Source: Armillaria gallica | Taxonomy: Eukaryota; Basidiomycota; Agaricomycetes; Agaricales; Physalacriaceae | Assembly (NCBI GenBank): GCA_037576215.1 | Contig: JBANDB010000012.1 | Location: 1,674,001 to 1,738,000 of the forward strand | Length of the DNA: 64,000 nt | Direction: 5' to 3' | Shown: positions 48,542-58,945 of the stretch, piece by piece | How the letters are laid out: every line of letters begins with the position of its first letter | Numbering within the stretch: position 1 is the first letter of the stretch | Translations under genes and position numbers: made by a program | Notes under the pieces: generated by a model | The model's database searches: none | What the model was told of the DNA's origin: nothing | What the model saw: only the letters and a program-made list of their open reading frames with translations

Positions 48542-51533
48542 CTAGATTGACTGTCAGTGAACGGCAAAATTGTCTGGGGAAAGGGACGACAGCTTACCAT
48601 GCCGGTACGTGCTCCGCCATCGAAAAAATCATCAAGAACCTGTATCGCGTATCTGATGTTGTCTTTCTCGATTTGGATTTCTTTAGTCCGCAGTCGGGGA
48701 AATTCCCACTGGTCACTAGCAGACATTGACCATACGTGCTGTTGACCAAAAAAGTCCCCGCCATCGCCTTCTATCAGATCACGAAGTTTCTTGCGACACT
48801 CGCCCCAGGCAGCGTCTCGTGGACACAACTGCACCAGCATCGTGATGTCCTTATGAATAGCAGTCCGGTCCATATCCCCGGTGCCACGCGTAGCCAAGAT
48901 GGAACATGCAGTAAAAAGATTGGGTGGGTTATGGATGTAGTCAATGTGAAGCTGGAGCGTTGCTGTGTCCACAACTCGATCCGATTTGTGTTTCATCTCC
49001 AAAATTCCCGCAACATACGCGCCAACAAGTGGAGCTAAAGCTTCATGAAAGGTATGGTTTCCGAAGAACTCCAGACATTCATTTTCAAGGAACGCGACAG
49101 AAGCCACCGGAACGCGCTTTGCGAGAAGATCGGTCAACACCTTGCATGCAGCGTCGGATTCGTAGGACAAATATCCTGTCTTGTCCCATTGACTTTTGAT
49201 GAAATCAACGATTGATCGAAGACCGCGCAATGAACAAGCAGAAGGGGCGATGGTAGTCAAAGATTGGTAGTTGAGGAGAGCGTCATAGCGCAACTTGCTC
49301 CAATCTGACTCGGCATTGAGTGGTAGAACGACGTCAGGAGCAATGATACCCTCAAGCATTACCATGACAGCAGTAGCTTCCTGGGATGAGAACGTTTCTT
49401 TATGGATCCACTCAATCGCCTCGGCCAAGGACTTGTGAATGGTGGTATGAGACATATTAGACTCGGGAAGAGAAAGCCTGTGAAGTAGGAATTTGATGGC
49501 CGCCACAAACGCCCTCAGAGATTGGGGCAATGATGGGTCGTTCAACGATGGATCTTTGAGAAACTTGACGAACATGCGGAGAACACGCTCATAGATTTTG
49601 TCAAGGTAATAGGGTAAGGCATCCTCGAAATGAAGAACCAACGGAGAATCGAAGCCCTGGGTCAGGCCTGCTTGTAAGGCTTTGAACGAGTGTAAGATGG
49701 TAGAGCATAGATAGAGCGGAACCATGTTGGTAGGATCATCATTATCAGGATCCACAGGACGAAGGACATGCGATTCATTCATAAGACGGTACCAACAACG
49801 CGGTGGCAGCTTCGAAGAACGGGCAACATCCATGAAAAATGTGACAGGACGGACAGTTTCAGATGTTTCTCTGTCATACAAGGTAAAACCATTGCATAGG
49901 ATCGCGGCGGTAAGCTCAAAAGAGTCGATGTCAGGGGTAAGAATGAAGGAATATGCGCCCCGGAAACCGTGGGGATAGAAGCGAAGTAAACGTCCTAGTT
50001 TGAGTTCCATGCTTGGCACGGGTTCACAATAGGAATCCTTCGTCTGGAGGGTTGTGTGGCCAAGCAAAGAGCGCCACGATGCAGCGTCCACGGCTGCAAT
50101 ATTCTCCCGAAGTGCAAGAAGCCTTTCTTCCGATCCCATTGGTAGTCCGCTAATGGACTGCATGGCTATACTTTGGACGGTGGGGTTGGAAGAGACTGAG
50201 AGGAGCCAGTGCAGTGCCTCAGCCGCCAAGTCTGTTGACGTCTGTTGCACGGAGTCGGACTCTATCATCGTCAATGACTGTTGCTTTCTTGCTAGTATGC
50301 GGGGAAGATTGTGATACATGCGGCTAAAATTTCCTTCCTTGAGACCAGAAATGAAAAAGGGTTTTCTCCATGTCCATGTCACTTGCGGGATGAACCGACA
50401 AAAAGCAACGTAGATGAGGTCACAGAGAGGCGTACGGTAGGGACATTGAGGGAAAAGAATGGGAAGAATGGCCGTCACCACATATGCAGCGTAGACAAGG
50501 CCGGTTCCTGCACAAATGGCCCATGACAGGGCCTGCCGAAGCGGTTGTAAGAATATCACCAATCCAACAAGAAAGATAGCTAAGGCCAGGTGCATAAAGA
50601 CAGGGAGTAGTCCTATGATGACCTGGACCCGCCACTTTTGAAACCCGGCATATCGGAACTGACGAGTAAAACTCCGGTCGCGTGGTGTTCCTGAAGGAAG
50701 GGCGACATAATGGTGCAGCCACTGTTTCACGAGAACAGCGACAAGCGCAGTCGTCAGGCTGAGGAACAGACTGGTGAACCACAGTCCATTTACCCAGACA
50801 TCCGTGGTAGCGGGAACAAAGGTGATGGTGGGGTTGAGGGGGGAAGGGGAGATAGCGTTGACGGAGGAACCGTTGGCGATGGCACGTTGAACTAAGACCG
50901 ATTCATAGAGAAGAGACGCCGACATGGCTGCATAGTCCGGCTGCAAGCTCTGCGATGTCTGAGCGACAAAGGTCGTCACGACTGCTGAGAAAAGACCCGC
51001 CTTGGACGCGGCTCAGTAACGAAGTAAAGCGATGCAACCATAGGACTCACAAAGACGAGCAATACGTCGACATTGTCTCTCGACTCTTCAACCATGTTGG
51101 CATCGTGAATCCTACTTTCATCTTCGTACGTTCTCCAAACCCGCGCATTCGATGATGCCTCTTCATAGGGCGCGTCCTCGGGGTACTTCTGTTCGTAGTC
51201 GTATGTATCATTGCCTAGTTAGAAATTGGTGAGATACGAGGTAGAATAAGAAGCGTTTTGCACACCCTTCTTAACAGTAGGCGTTGACCTCTTTATCCCA
51301 AAAATCTTCTTCGTACTGGCTGCCGTAGCAGAAGTTAGTAGGGCAGCAGCGGGGGCTTGATCTTCTTCTTCTTCTTCTGCCGCATCCGACTCCGCCGCCT
51401 GTTTGGCTGGGTTCTGCCCGTGCTCCCCGTCTCCCCCAATTCCTGGTTCTTCGGCTTCTACATCCTCGCGTACAATGGCATCGTCTTGCCTCGGAACCAA
51501 GGCCGACGTTCCATCGATTTCGTGCAGTGACAT
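48542..51533 (-). CDS. DUF6535 membrane protein, copy D
   Basis: Exons 51533-51266, 51214-51051, 51000-48598 and a 9-base last exon ending at the TAG at 48544-48542; about 947 residues. Start MSLHEIDGTSALVPRQDDAI; Glu/Ala-rich linker (AAEEEEED..APAAA); exon 2 NDTYDYEQKYPEDAPYEEAS; exon 3 AGLFSAVVTTFVAQTSQSLQ with four hydrophobic segments and FPQCPYRTPLC. Compared with copy C the last exon reads TCA ATC TAG instead of TCA ATC CAG, so the basic tail of 26 residues is lost, as in copy A. The rest is unbroken. Upstream, segment X separates it from the kinase-like relic at 52.9 kb. Confidence 0.83.
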
Positions 51534-51729
51534 CTATTCTAGTGCTTGTTGAAGGGAGGATGACGATGGATAGAAACGCGCCAGCTGTATGCGCTGGCGC
51601 ACAGCATGGCTACGGCATGTTCCGACGTTAGAGCAACCAAGAGAGCAACCGCCCCAGGGCCAAAAGTACCAGTGCCTAAAACTGATGGCGACAGGATATG
51701 TCAGAGCGACGCGCACCAAACAACTACAA

Positions 51730-51912
51730 ACGTCGCGGTCGCGACCGCGACCTATTCGATTCTCGATTCATTTCTTACTCTCCTACCCTCAGACAATACT
51801 CATCTCTACCATTTCGTCTAATTACCAAGTCCGACGAACGAATCCCTATTTTTTTCCGTCCCACGAGGCCCTTGCCAAATCGAATATATCAGACTCCGCA
51901 TATATGCTAGTA
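51730..51912. repeat. Segment X, left part (paralog of 23470-23636)
   Basis: GACCGCGACCTATTCGATTC, AAGTCCGACGAACGAATCCC and CTCCGCATATATGCTAG match 23480-23636. The 672-base element begins right after the TA at 51911-51912. Confidence 0.7.
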
Positions 51913-52584
51913 CAGTAGGGGACAGCCAAAGTCAACAAATGGGCTACAGTCTAAACGGGAATTTGTAGGGAAAAACTGAGTTCAGAAACAGAACGAGAAC
52001 GACGAAATACGTCGAAAAATGGTACTCCGAAGTTTTTCCCACGACAAATAGGGTGTGGCCAATATTTTGGGCATTTTGAACAGGATTTTGGGCATGCGCA
52101 AGGCCTCAGAATGGTGACATTTGATCAAATCTTTCATGGAATGTACTGGCCTGACCTATGAAACACATCGGCTGCATTTTCCGCCGGTTGTCTCAAGGTT
52201 TTTTGGGCTGATTCTGACATGTTTTCGGTCGGTTGTTGGTGGGAAGCGGCGAAGAATGGGTTTGTCAGCAAGATTTCGGCACTATTTTGAGCTAGAACGG
52301 CTCGTGAAAAATGCCTCAACTTTTGGGATCAGAACTAACTTTTCAAAAGGGTTCAATTCGGCATCAGCCGAAATTCGTGGGATTAAATTTGGGGTGTGGC
52401 CAATATTTTAGCTATCAGAAACCCTAAAACAGACATTTATGAGAGATCCGCTTCTCCAAATCCATTCATTTTGGTACCAAAAGACGTCTCTTAACGTTCT
52501 GCTTCAATTCCGGTATGTCACTCTGTCACAAAAAATACTTTTATGACACCTTCTAAATTTGTTGACTTTGGCTGTCCCCTACTG
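51913..52584. mobile_element. 672-base MITE with perfect 28-base TIRs and TA duplication
   Basis: Ends CAGTAGGGGACAGCCAAAGT.. at 51913-51940 and its exact complement at 52557-52584 (..GGCTGTCCCCTACTG). TA flanks both ends (51911-51912 and 52585-52586). An internal direct repeat GTGTGGCCAATATTTT occurs near 52050 and 52390. No coding frame of note. The segment it interrupts exists uninterrupted at 23636. Confidence 0.85.
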
Positions 52585-52586
52585 TA

Positions 52587-52700
52587 ATTTCAAAGCCACG
52601 TCTCTCCACAGCAATTCACGCAAGGATTGATTCCAGTAACGGCTTCTGGCATCTGGGAGATAGTCAATGTGCGTTGGACGGCCTATCATCGCGCCGTCGA
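52587..52700. repeat. Segment X, right part (paralog of 23640-23730)
   Basis: AAAGCCACGTCTCTCCACAG, ACGGCTTCTGGCATCTGGGA and GTCAATGTGCGTTGG continue the match to 23640-23730 after the inserted MITE. Confidence 0.7.
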
Positions 52701-52859
52701 CGCCTCACTCACTCAAGAGAATGGGTCGAGCAGCATTATTTTTGGTGCCGGAACGAATATCTTTAGCGCAGTTTATGTGCACTGCTTTCTCCTGCCTTTG
52801 GCTGAACGAGACTGACAACACTCCTATCCATAGCGACATAGTTCCTCATATCATCCAGG

Positions 52860-53200
52860 GTTCGCTAGTCCTATGACAGAGGACCGATTCCCTCCCCGCA
52901 GGATGACGTTCCTGGTGTGAACATATCAAGTTGTGCAGACATTTCTCAGCGGTACCCTTCCAGTACTGCGCTAAGTACTGCTCTGAGGTGTAATCCACGC
53001 CCACCTGACGGACAGTAACCATGGCACCGTATCACGTCGTTATCGACTAGCTTTAATATGAGCGTTTGGTTATCGGAACTGGAAAGACGTGAAATGTTCG
53101 AAACGCTTGACCACCGTAGCAGCCAGATCTGCGGACTCGTGAGGCTGGAATCCAAGGTCGAGGTGGATATAGGTTGACGCTGGTACCTCTAAAGACGAAG
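52860..53200 (-). pseudogene. Kinase-like relic 8 (rearranged fragment)
   Basis: The minus strand keeps the catalytic-loop coding tract (GGAATCGGTCCTCTGTCATA-like; CCCGCAGGATGACGTTCCTG on the plus strand), then jumps to the 5' tract (GAAACGCTTGACCACCGTAG; ACTCGTGAGGCTGGAATCC). Middle exons are missing. Confidence 0.45.
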
Positions 53201-53526
53201 GCGAAGGGTGAGTTACGGAATATAAACTGCGGTGTACATACGATCGTGGCAAGAAATATTTGCTTTACCGGTAGATCGCGCGCAGCTACAGACAGATAGA
53301 ATGGCCTCGAAACCCGCCAGACTGAAACGGCTGTTTTCCGATTCGTGCTGTTAAAGCTTTGAATGAATTCAAAAGGCGTTCGGTTGATTTGTAACATGAT
53401 GCATTGATGTCCGTACATCGAAAATTCCAGATATTCCGTCCAGCAAAGATACATATAATAAATACTTGAGGTCTACAGCAACAGAAATTGCAACAAAGCA
53501 TACAACAGAACAATTGACACGAAAGC

Positions 53527-55137
53527 TTACACGTACGTTCGCACGAACGCTCCCCAGTCTTCAATAACCTTCTTCACGACACAATCCCACTCTCTCCCCT
53601 TATAAGGCCCTGATAAGATACGCTGAAATTCGAAAATCTCTTTATGAATAGTCCCACCTAGATACAAGTCAAAACCTCCTCGTGAAGAATAATCCGAACA
53701 CACTCACAGTCCTTACACGGCTGACCCTGTCCGCCATTCCCGTTGCCCATCCTTCCACCTCGCTTCTTCGGAGAGGTAATGGAGGTCGGGATGCTCCCAG
53801 TGCTGGCTCGCGGACCCGCCTTGGGCTTGGCCGGTCCCTTCCCTTTCCCCTTCGAAAACGGTTTCCAGCCCGGCTGAAGGTACGCCGCATTCACCGCTAG
53901 GTCCGCCAACTCGAGGTGTATCAGCCGCTCTAAACCTGTCGTCAGGCCATAGACGAATCCAATTTCCTGATGATCAACTCACCCAGTCGGTGACACCACA
54001 CGTCCTCGTTCCCGCCCTCCGGAAGGATAACGCGTCCTTTCATCAAGGAAGTCTCGTCTCCGCCATCCCCGACGGAACCAGGGTAGAAACCTCTAAGAAC
54101 CTGCTCCTTCGAACCACACTGCTTGCCCCACTCATTCAACCTCTTCACAACATTGACCGCACGCCCGACCTTGAGCTGTACGGTTTTGCTATCATCGGGG
54201 TCCCTAATCTCAAAGGTATAGATATACCCCTCAACATCGGATTGAGAACGCGCTTTCTCCATCTCGACGCGTAGAGCCACTTGGGTGTCTGGATGGAGAT
54301 ACGAAGGGATGTAATCTGGAGCCAGACAGAGAATGCAGACACGCGTAACGAGACGGGCAAGGGCGTACCTGCAAAATCGACCCACTCTGGCGCTTGGGCG
54401 CCCTTCCTTCGAGCGTAAAATCCAGTAGGGTCAAGCAGTTCTTTCGTATGCTGAAAGCAGAACCGTTCCACTCCAGGCAGCGCGGCTCCCCCGTTCTTGA
54501 CTTGTCGCGTGCATCGCCTTCCAGCCTTTGTCACACCCGAGCATTGGGTATCTGGAGGCGCGTTCGGGTTGGGAGGTGTTGACGATGCTCGTGGTCGTCC
54601 CAGTTTTGGCTCTGAGGATGGTGGTGAGAGTCGCGCCGAGGGTGAGGGTGAGACGGGGGTCGATGAGGGAACAAGATATCGTCGCCTTGGGATCTCTGGA
54701 GCGGAATGGGCACGAGGAGGATCCTCTGGCACATTTAAAGCATGGCGCATGGTAAGAGATACTGCCGGCTGGGGCATCTGCATTGCCGGAGGTCGCGGTA
54801 ATGGTTGGAACCCGCCAACAAATGAGTGCGTCGTTGCATGGCTGGTCCGTGTAGGCGACAGTAACGGCTTGTGAATGGTGAGGTTGTTGAAAGCCTCTAC
54901 CGGTGGCTCGCTATCAGCCGGCTTCGATGAACTAGGCCGCCTTTCTTCGAGGTCAAAGATCTTTGCGATGAATTGTTTGGTTCTGCCCATCGTGTTGGAT
55001 GGCAGGAGAGCGGTACCGTGGCTTTCGTCAGAGTCCAGCCTTCGCATCAACATCGGAGAATCGGCCCGGAGAGTGGCTGTGCTTACTTTCTTGAGCATCG
55101 CCGACAGTGATTTAAGCATCGTCGACGTGCAGCGCAA
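53527..55137 (-). CDS. DUF1766 / T5orf172 (GIY-YIG-like) protein, MUG113-like
   Basis: Four exons: 55137-54369, 54315-53983, 53935-53708, 53657-53527; 486 residues if the first ATG is used (480 from the next, MLKSLSAML, at 55119). Residues 1-200 are Pro/Ser-rich and probably disordered. Then CSGVTKAGRRCTRQVKNGGA with later CFQHTKELLDP, a small Cys/His module. The DUF1766 domain follows: DYIPSYLHPDTQVALRVEME, DVEGYIYTFEIRDPDDSK, VQLKVGRAVNVVKRLNEWGK, QCGSKEQVLRGFYPG and CHRLGLERLIHLELADLA. It ends with GKGKG/PKKRGG basic linker, CKDCGTIHKEIFEF and a final VIEDWGAFVRTYV. Relatives of this domain include phage T5orf172 and yeast Mug113; the biochemical role in fungi is not known. A broken copy lies at 34330-35762. 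Confidence 0.83.
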
Positions 55138-55287
55138 TGAGAATAATAGTAGGAAATATCTCTGTTATATACTATGGCAGAAAACAAAGACATAGGCATC
55201 CCAGTGGCGCGAATGCTGCTCTGACATATTGTCCGTCCAAGCCAAACATGAAATAAATTTCAATATATTCAAAGCTGTAAAGACAAC

Positions 55288-56495
55288 CTATTTCCTTTTC
55301 TTCACGGCTTTTCTCTCCATCTCGAACCTCGAGCGCTTCCTTTTCTTCATCGGTCCGTCATCTTCCGTCGGCGCAGACTCCCTCCTAGTATCCCGGCTTC
55401 TCTCAAGGGCTGACCCACGCTTACTTCGCTGCCTAAGCTCATCATAGCCGTCCCCTCCACGCCCACTACGGTCAACATCGCGCAAAACATCTGCAAACTC
55501 ATCATCAAATCCTCTCCCACCACGACGTACGCGACCCTTGCCCTCTTCACCGACACCGCTGAGGCCACCGCCCATAGCCAGAGCCTCTTCGTCGCGTCTC
55601 CGTCTCCGCGCCTCCTTCTTGCTGAGCATGACTCGACCAAACTGCTCTTCTTCAAACTCAGTCAGGCGCTTGAGGTAGCGCGCACGGGACGACTGGTTAT
55701 TGAGGGACGGCGTCGAGCCCAAGCCCGACGTGGATTCGATATAAGGAAGCGTGGGATCAGCATGCCGCAGCGCGTTAAGCGTAGTAGGTATTGGCGCCCG
55801 TTTCTTATTCTTGTCTTTCGAAGTAGGAATGTAAGGCACGGGAGCCAACCGCGGAGGATGGTAAATCCCGTCGTTCGATGCCATCGGCCTATCATTCCCT
55901 CCTTCTTCACCCTCTGACCCCTCGTCATCGTTGTCGTCAACGAGATTCTCGGGGTTAGGTCGGAATGCCAATGGATCTGTTGATAACAACTTTAGCAGCA
56001 GGAAAACGCCACAGAGCGCGGCAACTGACCATTGCTCACATCCACAGCGGCTTCATCTTTAGCGAGACGGACCAACTTGTCAATCTGGTACCGCATTCTG
56101 CCTTCTAGAACTTTGATTTTCTCGAGAACAACCCTGCTTTCTATCATTGAGTCGACAAGGTCCCCAGGTTCATCTCCACGGACATCCCGATCCGGATCGC
56201 TGAAAGACTGTTGTGGGGGACTTCTCGCCGCGAGGCTATGTGAAAGGGCTCTACGGCATGAAAGCAATAAGAGGGACTGCATATAGCTGAGCAGGACATG
56301 ATTCTTCAGTGATAGAAGGGATATCCCATCCGATGTCTGGGAATAACTGCGACGTTCAGCCGTGGAATTAAATACAGGCGACACAACGTACTCGGATGCG
56401 AGACCTTTGATAACTTCTCGGACTGACGAAATGCTCATAGTCATATCATTGTGTAATGCGCTCACTTGCGCGGCCATATCAGTCTCTTCGCCCAT
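55288..56495 (-). CDS. Neuroguidin/Lcp5-like protein (Sas10/Utp3/C1D family)
   Basis: Predicted nucleolar component of the small-subunit processome acting in 18S rRNA maturation. Two exons, 56495-56030 and 55976-55288, give 384 residues, close to the usual length. The start is MGEETDMAAQ; a non-coding upstream exon ending near 56662 (donor GTAAGT) with acceptor AACAG just before the ATG is plausible. Residues 1-150 form the Sas10/C1D helical domain with LLSYMQSLLLLSCRRAL and VLEGRMRYQIDKLVRLA. DPLAFRPNPENLVDDNDDE follows, then IYHPPRLAPVPY and a Lys/Arg-rich C-terminal tail (MKKRKRSRFEMERKAVKKRK), all family hallmarks. It lies 150 bases upstream of, and co-directional with, the DUF1766 gene. 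Confidence 0.88.
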
Positions 56496-57130
56496 CCTGT
56501 TCAAAGATCGTGAGCGTCAGGTATAAAAAAAGCCAAATAATGATGAAAAAGTCAGTCAACGGGTTTCTAAGCCGCCGCTCGTAAGCGTAGTGCATTACAG
56601 CAAGATAAATTCAGAGCCCAGTGCGTTTCATCCCAAGATACGACTAGGAAAGAGACTTACCCGCTGTCTTCTGGTGGTTGAATTCCAAGTTGATGATCGA
56701 GAAAATTTTCGGTTTGTTTGGGTCTGATGATGGAACCAAACTATGACGCAGATGTTGACGCTATCCCTTGTAGGATGGCACACTCGTCCTCTAATGCCCT
56801 GTCAGTGTTATCTGGACCTGGCCCGTGACCCGGACCTTGTCTCGGTTCGACTGAATGTCACCTGTGTCCTCGATGACGTTAGTATGTAAGTTGGAGCTGA
56901 GCATTCCCATGGTCTCCTCCAACCCTCTACGATGTACCAAGCTCATCAAACTAGTAACGAAACTCCTCGTTTTTCTTCCGACCATATCCCGCCAAATAAT
57001 ATCTATGCTATCTCTGCGCTCGACCTGAACCCGTTTGAGTCTAGTGTTGCAGTACGTCTAGCTGGTTTCACCCAGACAGCTTGACGGATTTCTCTCTGTC
57101 TAGTCTCGCCTTCTCTCCGATAGCAGTGGC

Positions 57131-58203
57131 ATGGCTATTGGAGTACCCAACAACGTAGCCCCGGGATCTGCATCGGCGAGCACCACCGATGGTCCCATAA
57201 CGCCACCGGTATATACACCTTTTTCGAGCTTTCGATGGGTGCTCACCTGCACAAGTCCGATTCAGACGAGGGTCACCGCGATAACAAGGAGAGAATCGTA
57301 GACGTGTCCACGACTTTCTTCCCCGGAATGATAAGTCATCAACCTGCTGACATCATCCTTATCTCGTCCGACAACGTTCAATTCCACGTCCATCTAAACG
57401 TGCTCTACGATGCGTCAAATACCGGTTTCGCGTCCTTGCTCAGCACCACCAACACAAAGCCTGGAATTCTCGTCCTGAATATCCCAGAAAAATCGGACAT
57501 CCTAAACATCATACTTCTAACGATATACGGTAAACCTATCGCCGACTACCGCCCAGAATTCGACGTCCTGATCACTGCCGTCGACTCACTCGGGAAATAC
57601 GGAATCCAACCTCAGCGCTACGTGAAGCCAGCGCAGCCTCTATTCGAGCTCATCCGCTTCCACATGCCCCGTTACCCCCTCGACGTCTACGTTCTCGCGG
57701 CCCACTATGACCTCTTCGAGCTAGCCCAGGCAGCTTCGTCTCACCTTCTCTCCGCCAAGCTTGAGACGATCACAGAGGACCAGTCCATGCGTATGGGGGC
57801 TGTTTACCTCAAGCGCCTCTACGACCTGCATAGTAGGCGAATAGATGCGCTCAAAAATATATTAATCCGTGCACCTGACCCTCATCCTTCTACCCCCACC
57901 TGCAGTCTCTCAGACCAGAATGGTGTTTCGAGAGCCTGGGCCCTGTCTGCTGCGTACCTCATATGGGACGCCCGACCCGGTAAGTATATCGGGTAAGAGA
58001 CTGTTGAAGATACTTAAGAACATGGGATCTCCGATCCCAAAGACATGTCCTTCAGATACATCGAGTCGACTATGGGCGCGCTGAAGCAGCACGTGTCCTG
58101 TGAAGATTGCAAGGAGACTATCGACGCACAAGTCAGGCAATGCATCACAGATTGGAATTCCGTGAAGGTCAATCGGCTGTTCATTTCCAAGAAATCTTAC
58201 TGA
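57131..58203 (+). CDS. BTB/POZ-domain protein
   Basis: Three exons 57131-57208, 57256-57979 and 58019-58203, 328 residues, phases consistent. The first exon (MAIGVPNNVAPGSASAS..) is joined by a 47-base intron; a shorter frame starting inside that intron is not the real start. Residues 40-150 form a fungal BTB fold: QPADIILISSDNVQFHVHLN, VLYDASNTGFASLL, LVLNIPEKSDILNIILLTIY, LITAVDSLGKYGI. The C-terminal part includes VYVLAAHYDLFELAQAASSH and a last exon with CEDCKETIDAQVRQC (Cys pairs). Such proteins are common in Agaricomycetes and of unknown partner. Divergent from the neuroguidin gene, 636 bases apart. Confidence 0.82.
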
Positions 58204-58214
58204 ATAGGCGATCT

Positions 58215-58940
58215 GATAACAGTGGTCAATCTAGGGAGATTGATCAAGGATCGCTTCTTTGGCGTCATCATTTGTACAATAGTTACTGGACATACCACAT
58301 ACATCGGAATCACAATTTACTGGCATATCGCCCGACACGCTTGGGTGATGACCCGTGACGCGTTGGAAAGATTCATGGGGATCAACAGAGGCTCTACGAC
58401 CAGAAGCCTACGGTTGGAGTCATATTGCATTAGCCCACTCTGACGGTGATGAAGGCAATGTGAAACAGTGGAGAATGTCAGTTATATATAATGGACATTG
58501 ATTCGACCACCGTATACGGTATTGCTATTCAGCGGTGTTTGATGCCGGAGATTGAATGGCTTTCAGCGCCGCGAGCATTGTACTTGACTCCACCACGGCC
58601 GAAGAATGTTTACCCCGTCGTCAAGGAATATCGAGTGAAAACTAACATTCGTAGTTGTTCATTTGTTCATAGTCCCGCTCTGCCGTAGACTCGAACCAGT
58701 CCCTCCCGACACTTCGATCATCATCGAGTTGCAAAGGCACTGGTTCGAGTCCAGCTCTGCCGCATCTTCTTTCCGACTTCGCATTGACACCCGACATTTT
58801 GATCTCAGTGATTTCGCAGATACGCGCCGGGAGAGCCCTTGCTCTAGCGCTGGAAAAAGTCGTAACCATGCTGTGTGCCAGCACATAACTGGTGTGATTG
58901 TATCTTTCTTTCCACCATCGTCCTCCCCTTCGACGGCTAG
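58215..58940. other. Intergenic stretch between BTB gene and DUF6535 copy E
   Basis: No gene recognised. The right end shares the DUF6535 leader with copies B and D (GCGCTGGAAAAAGTCGTAAC, CATGCTGTGTGCCAGCAC, reversed). Contains the inverted repeat at 58688-58751. Confidence 0.4.
58688..58751. repeat. 13-base perfect inverted repeat containing a B-box-like motif
   Basis: GACTCGAACCAGT (58688-58700) and ACTGGTTCGAGTC (58739-58751) are exact complements. The right arm with the next base gives GGTTCGAGTCC, a match to the RNA polymerase III B-box consensus GGTTCGANNCC. CTCTGCCG occurs beside both arms. No tRNA cloverleaf could be folded by eye. Confidence 0.6.
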
Positions 58941-58945
58941 ACACT

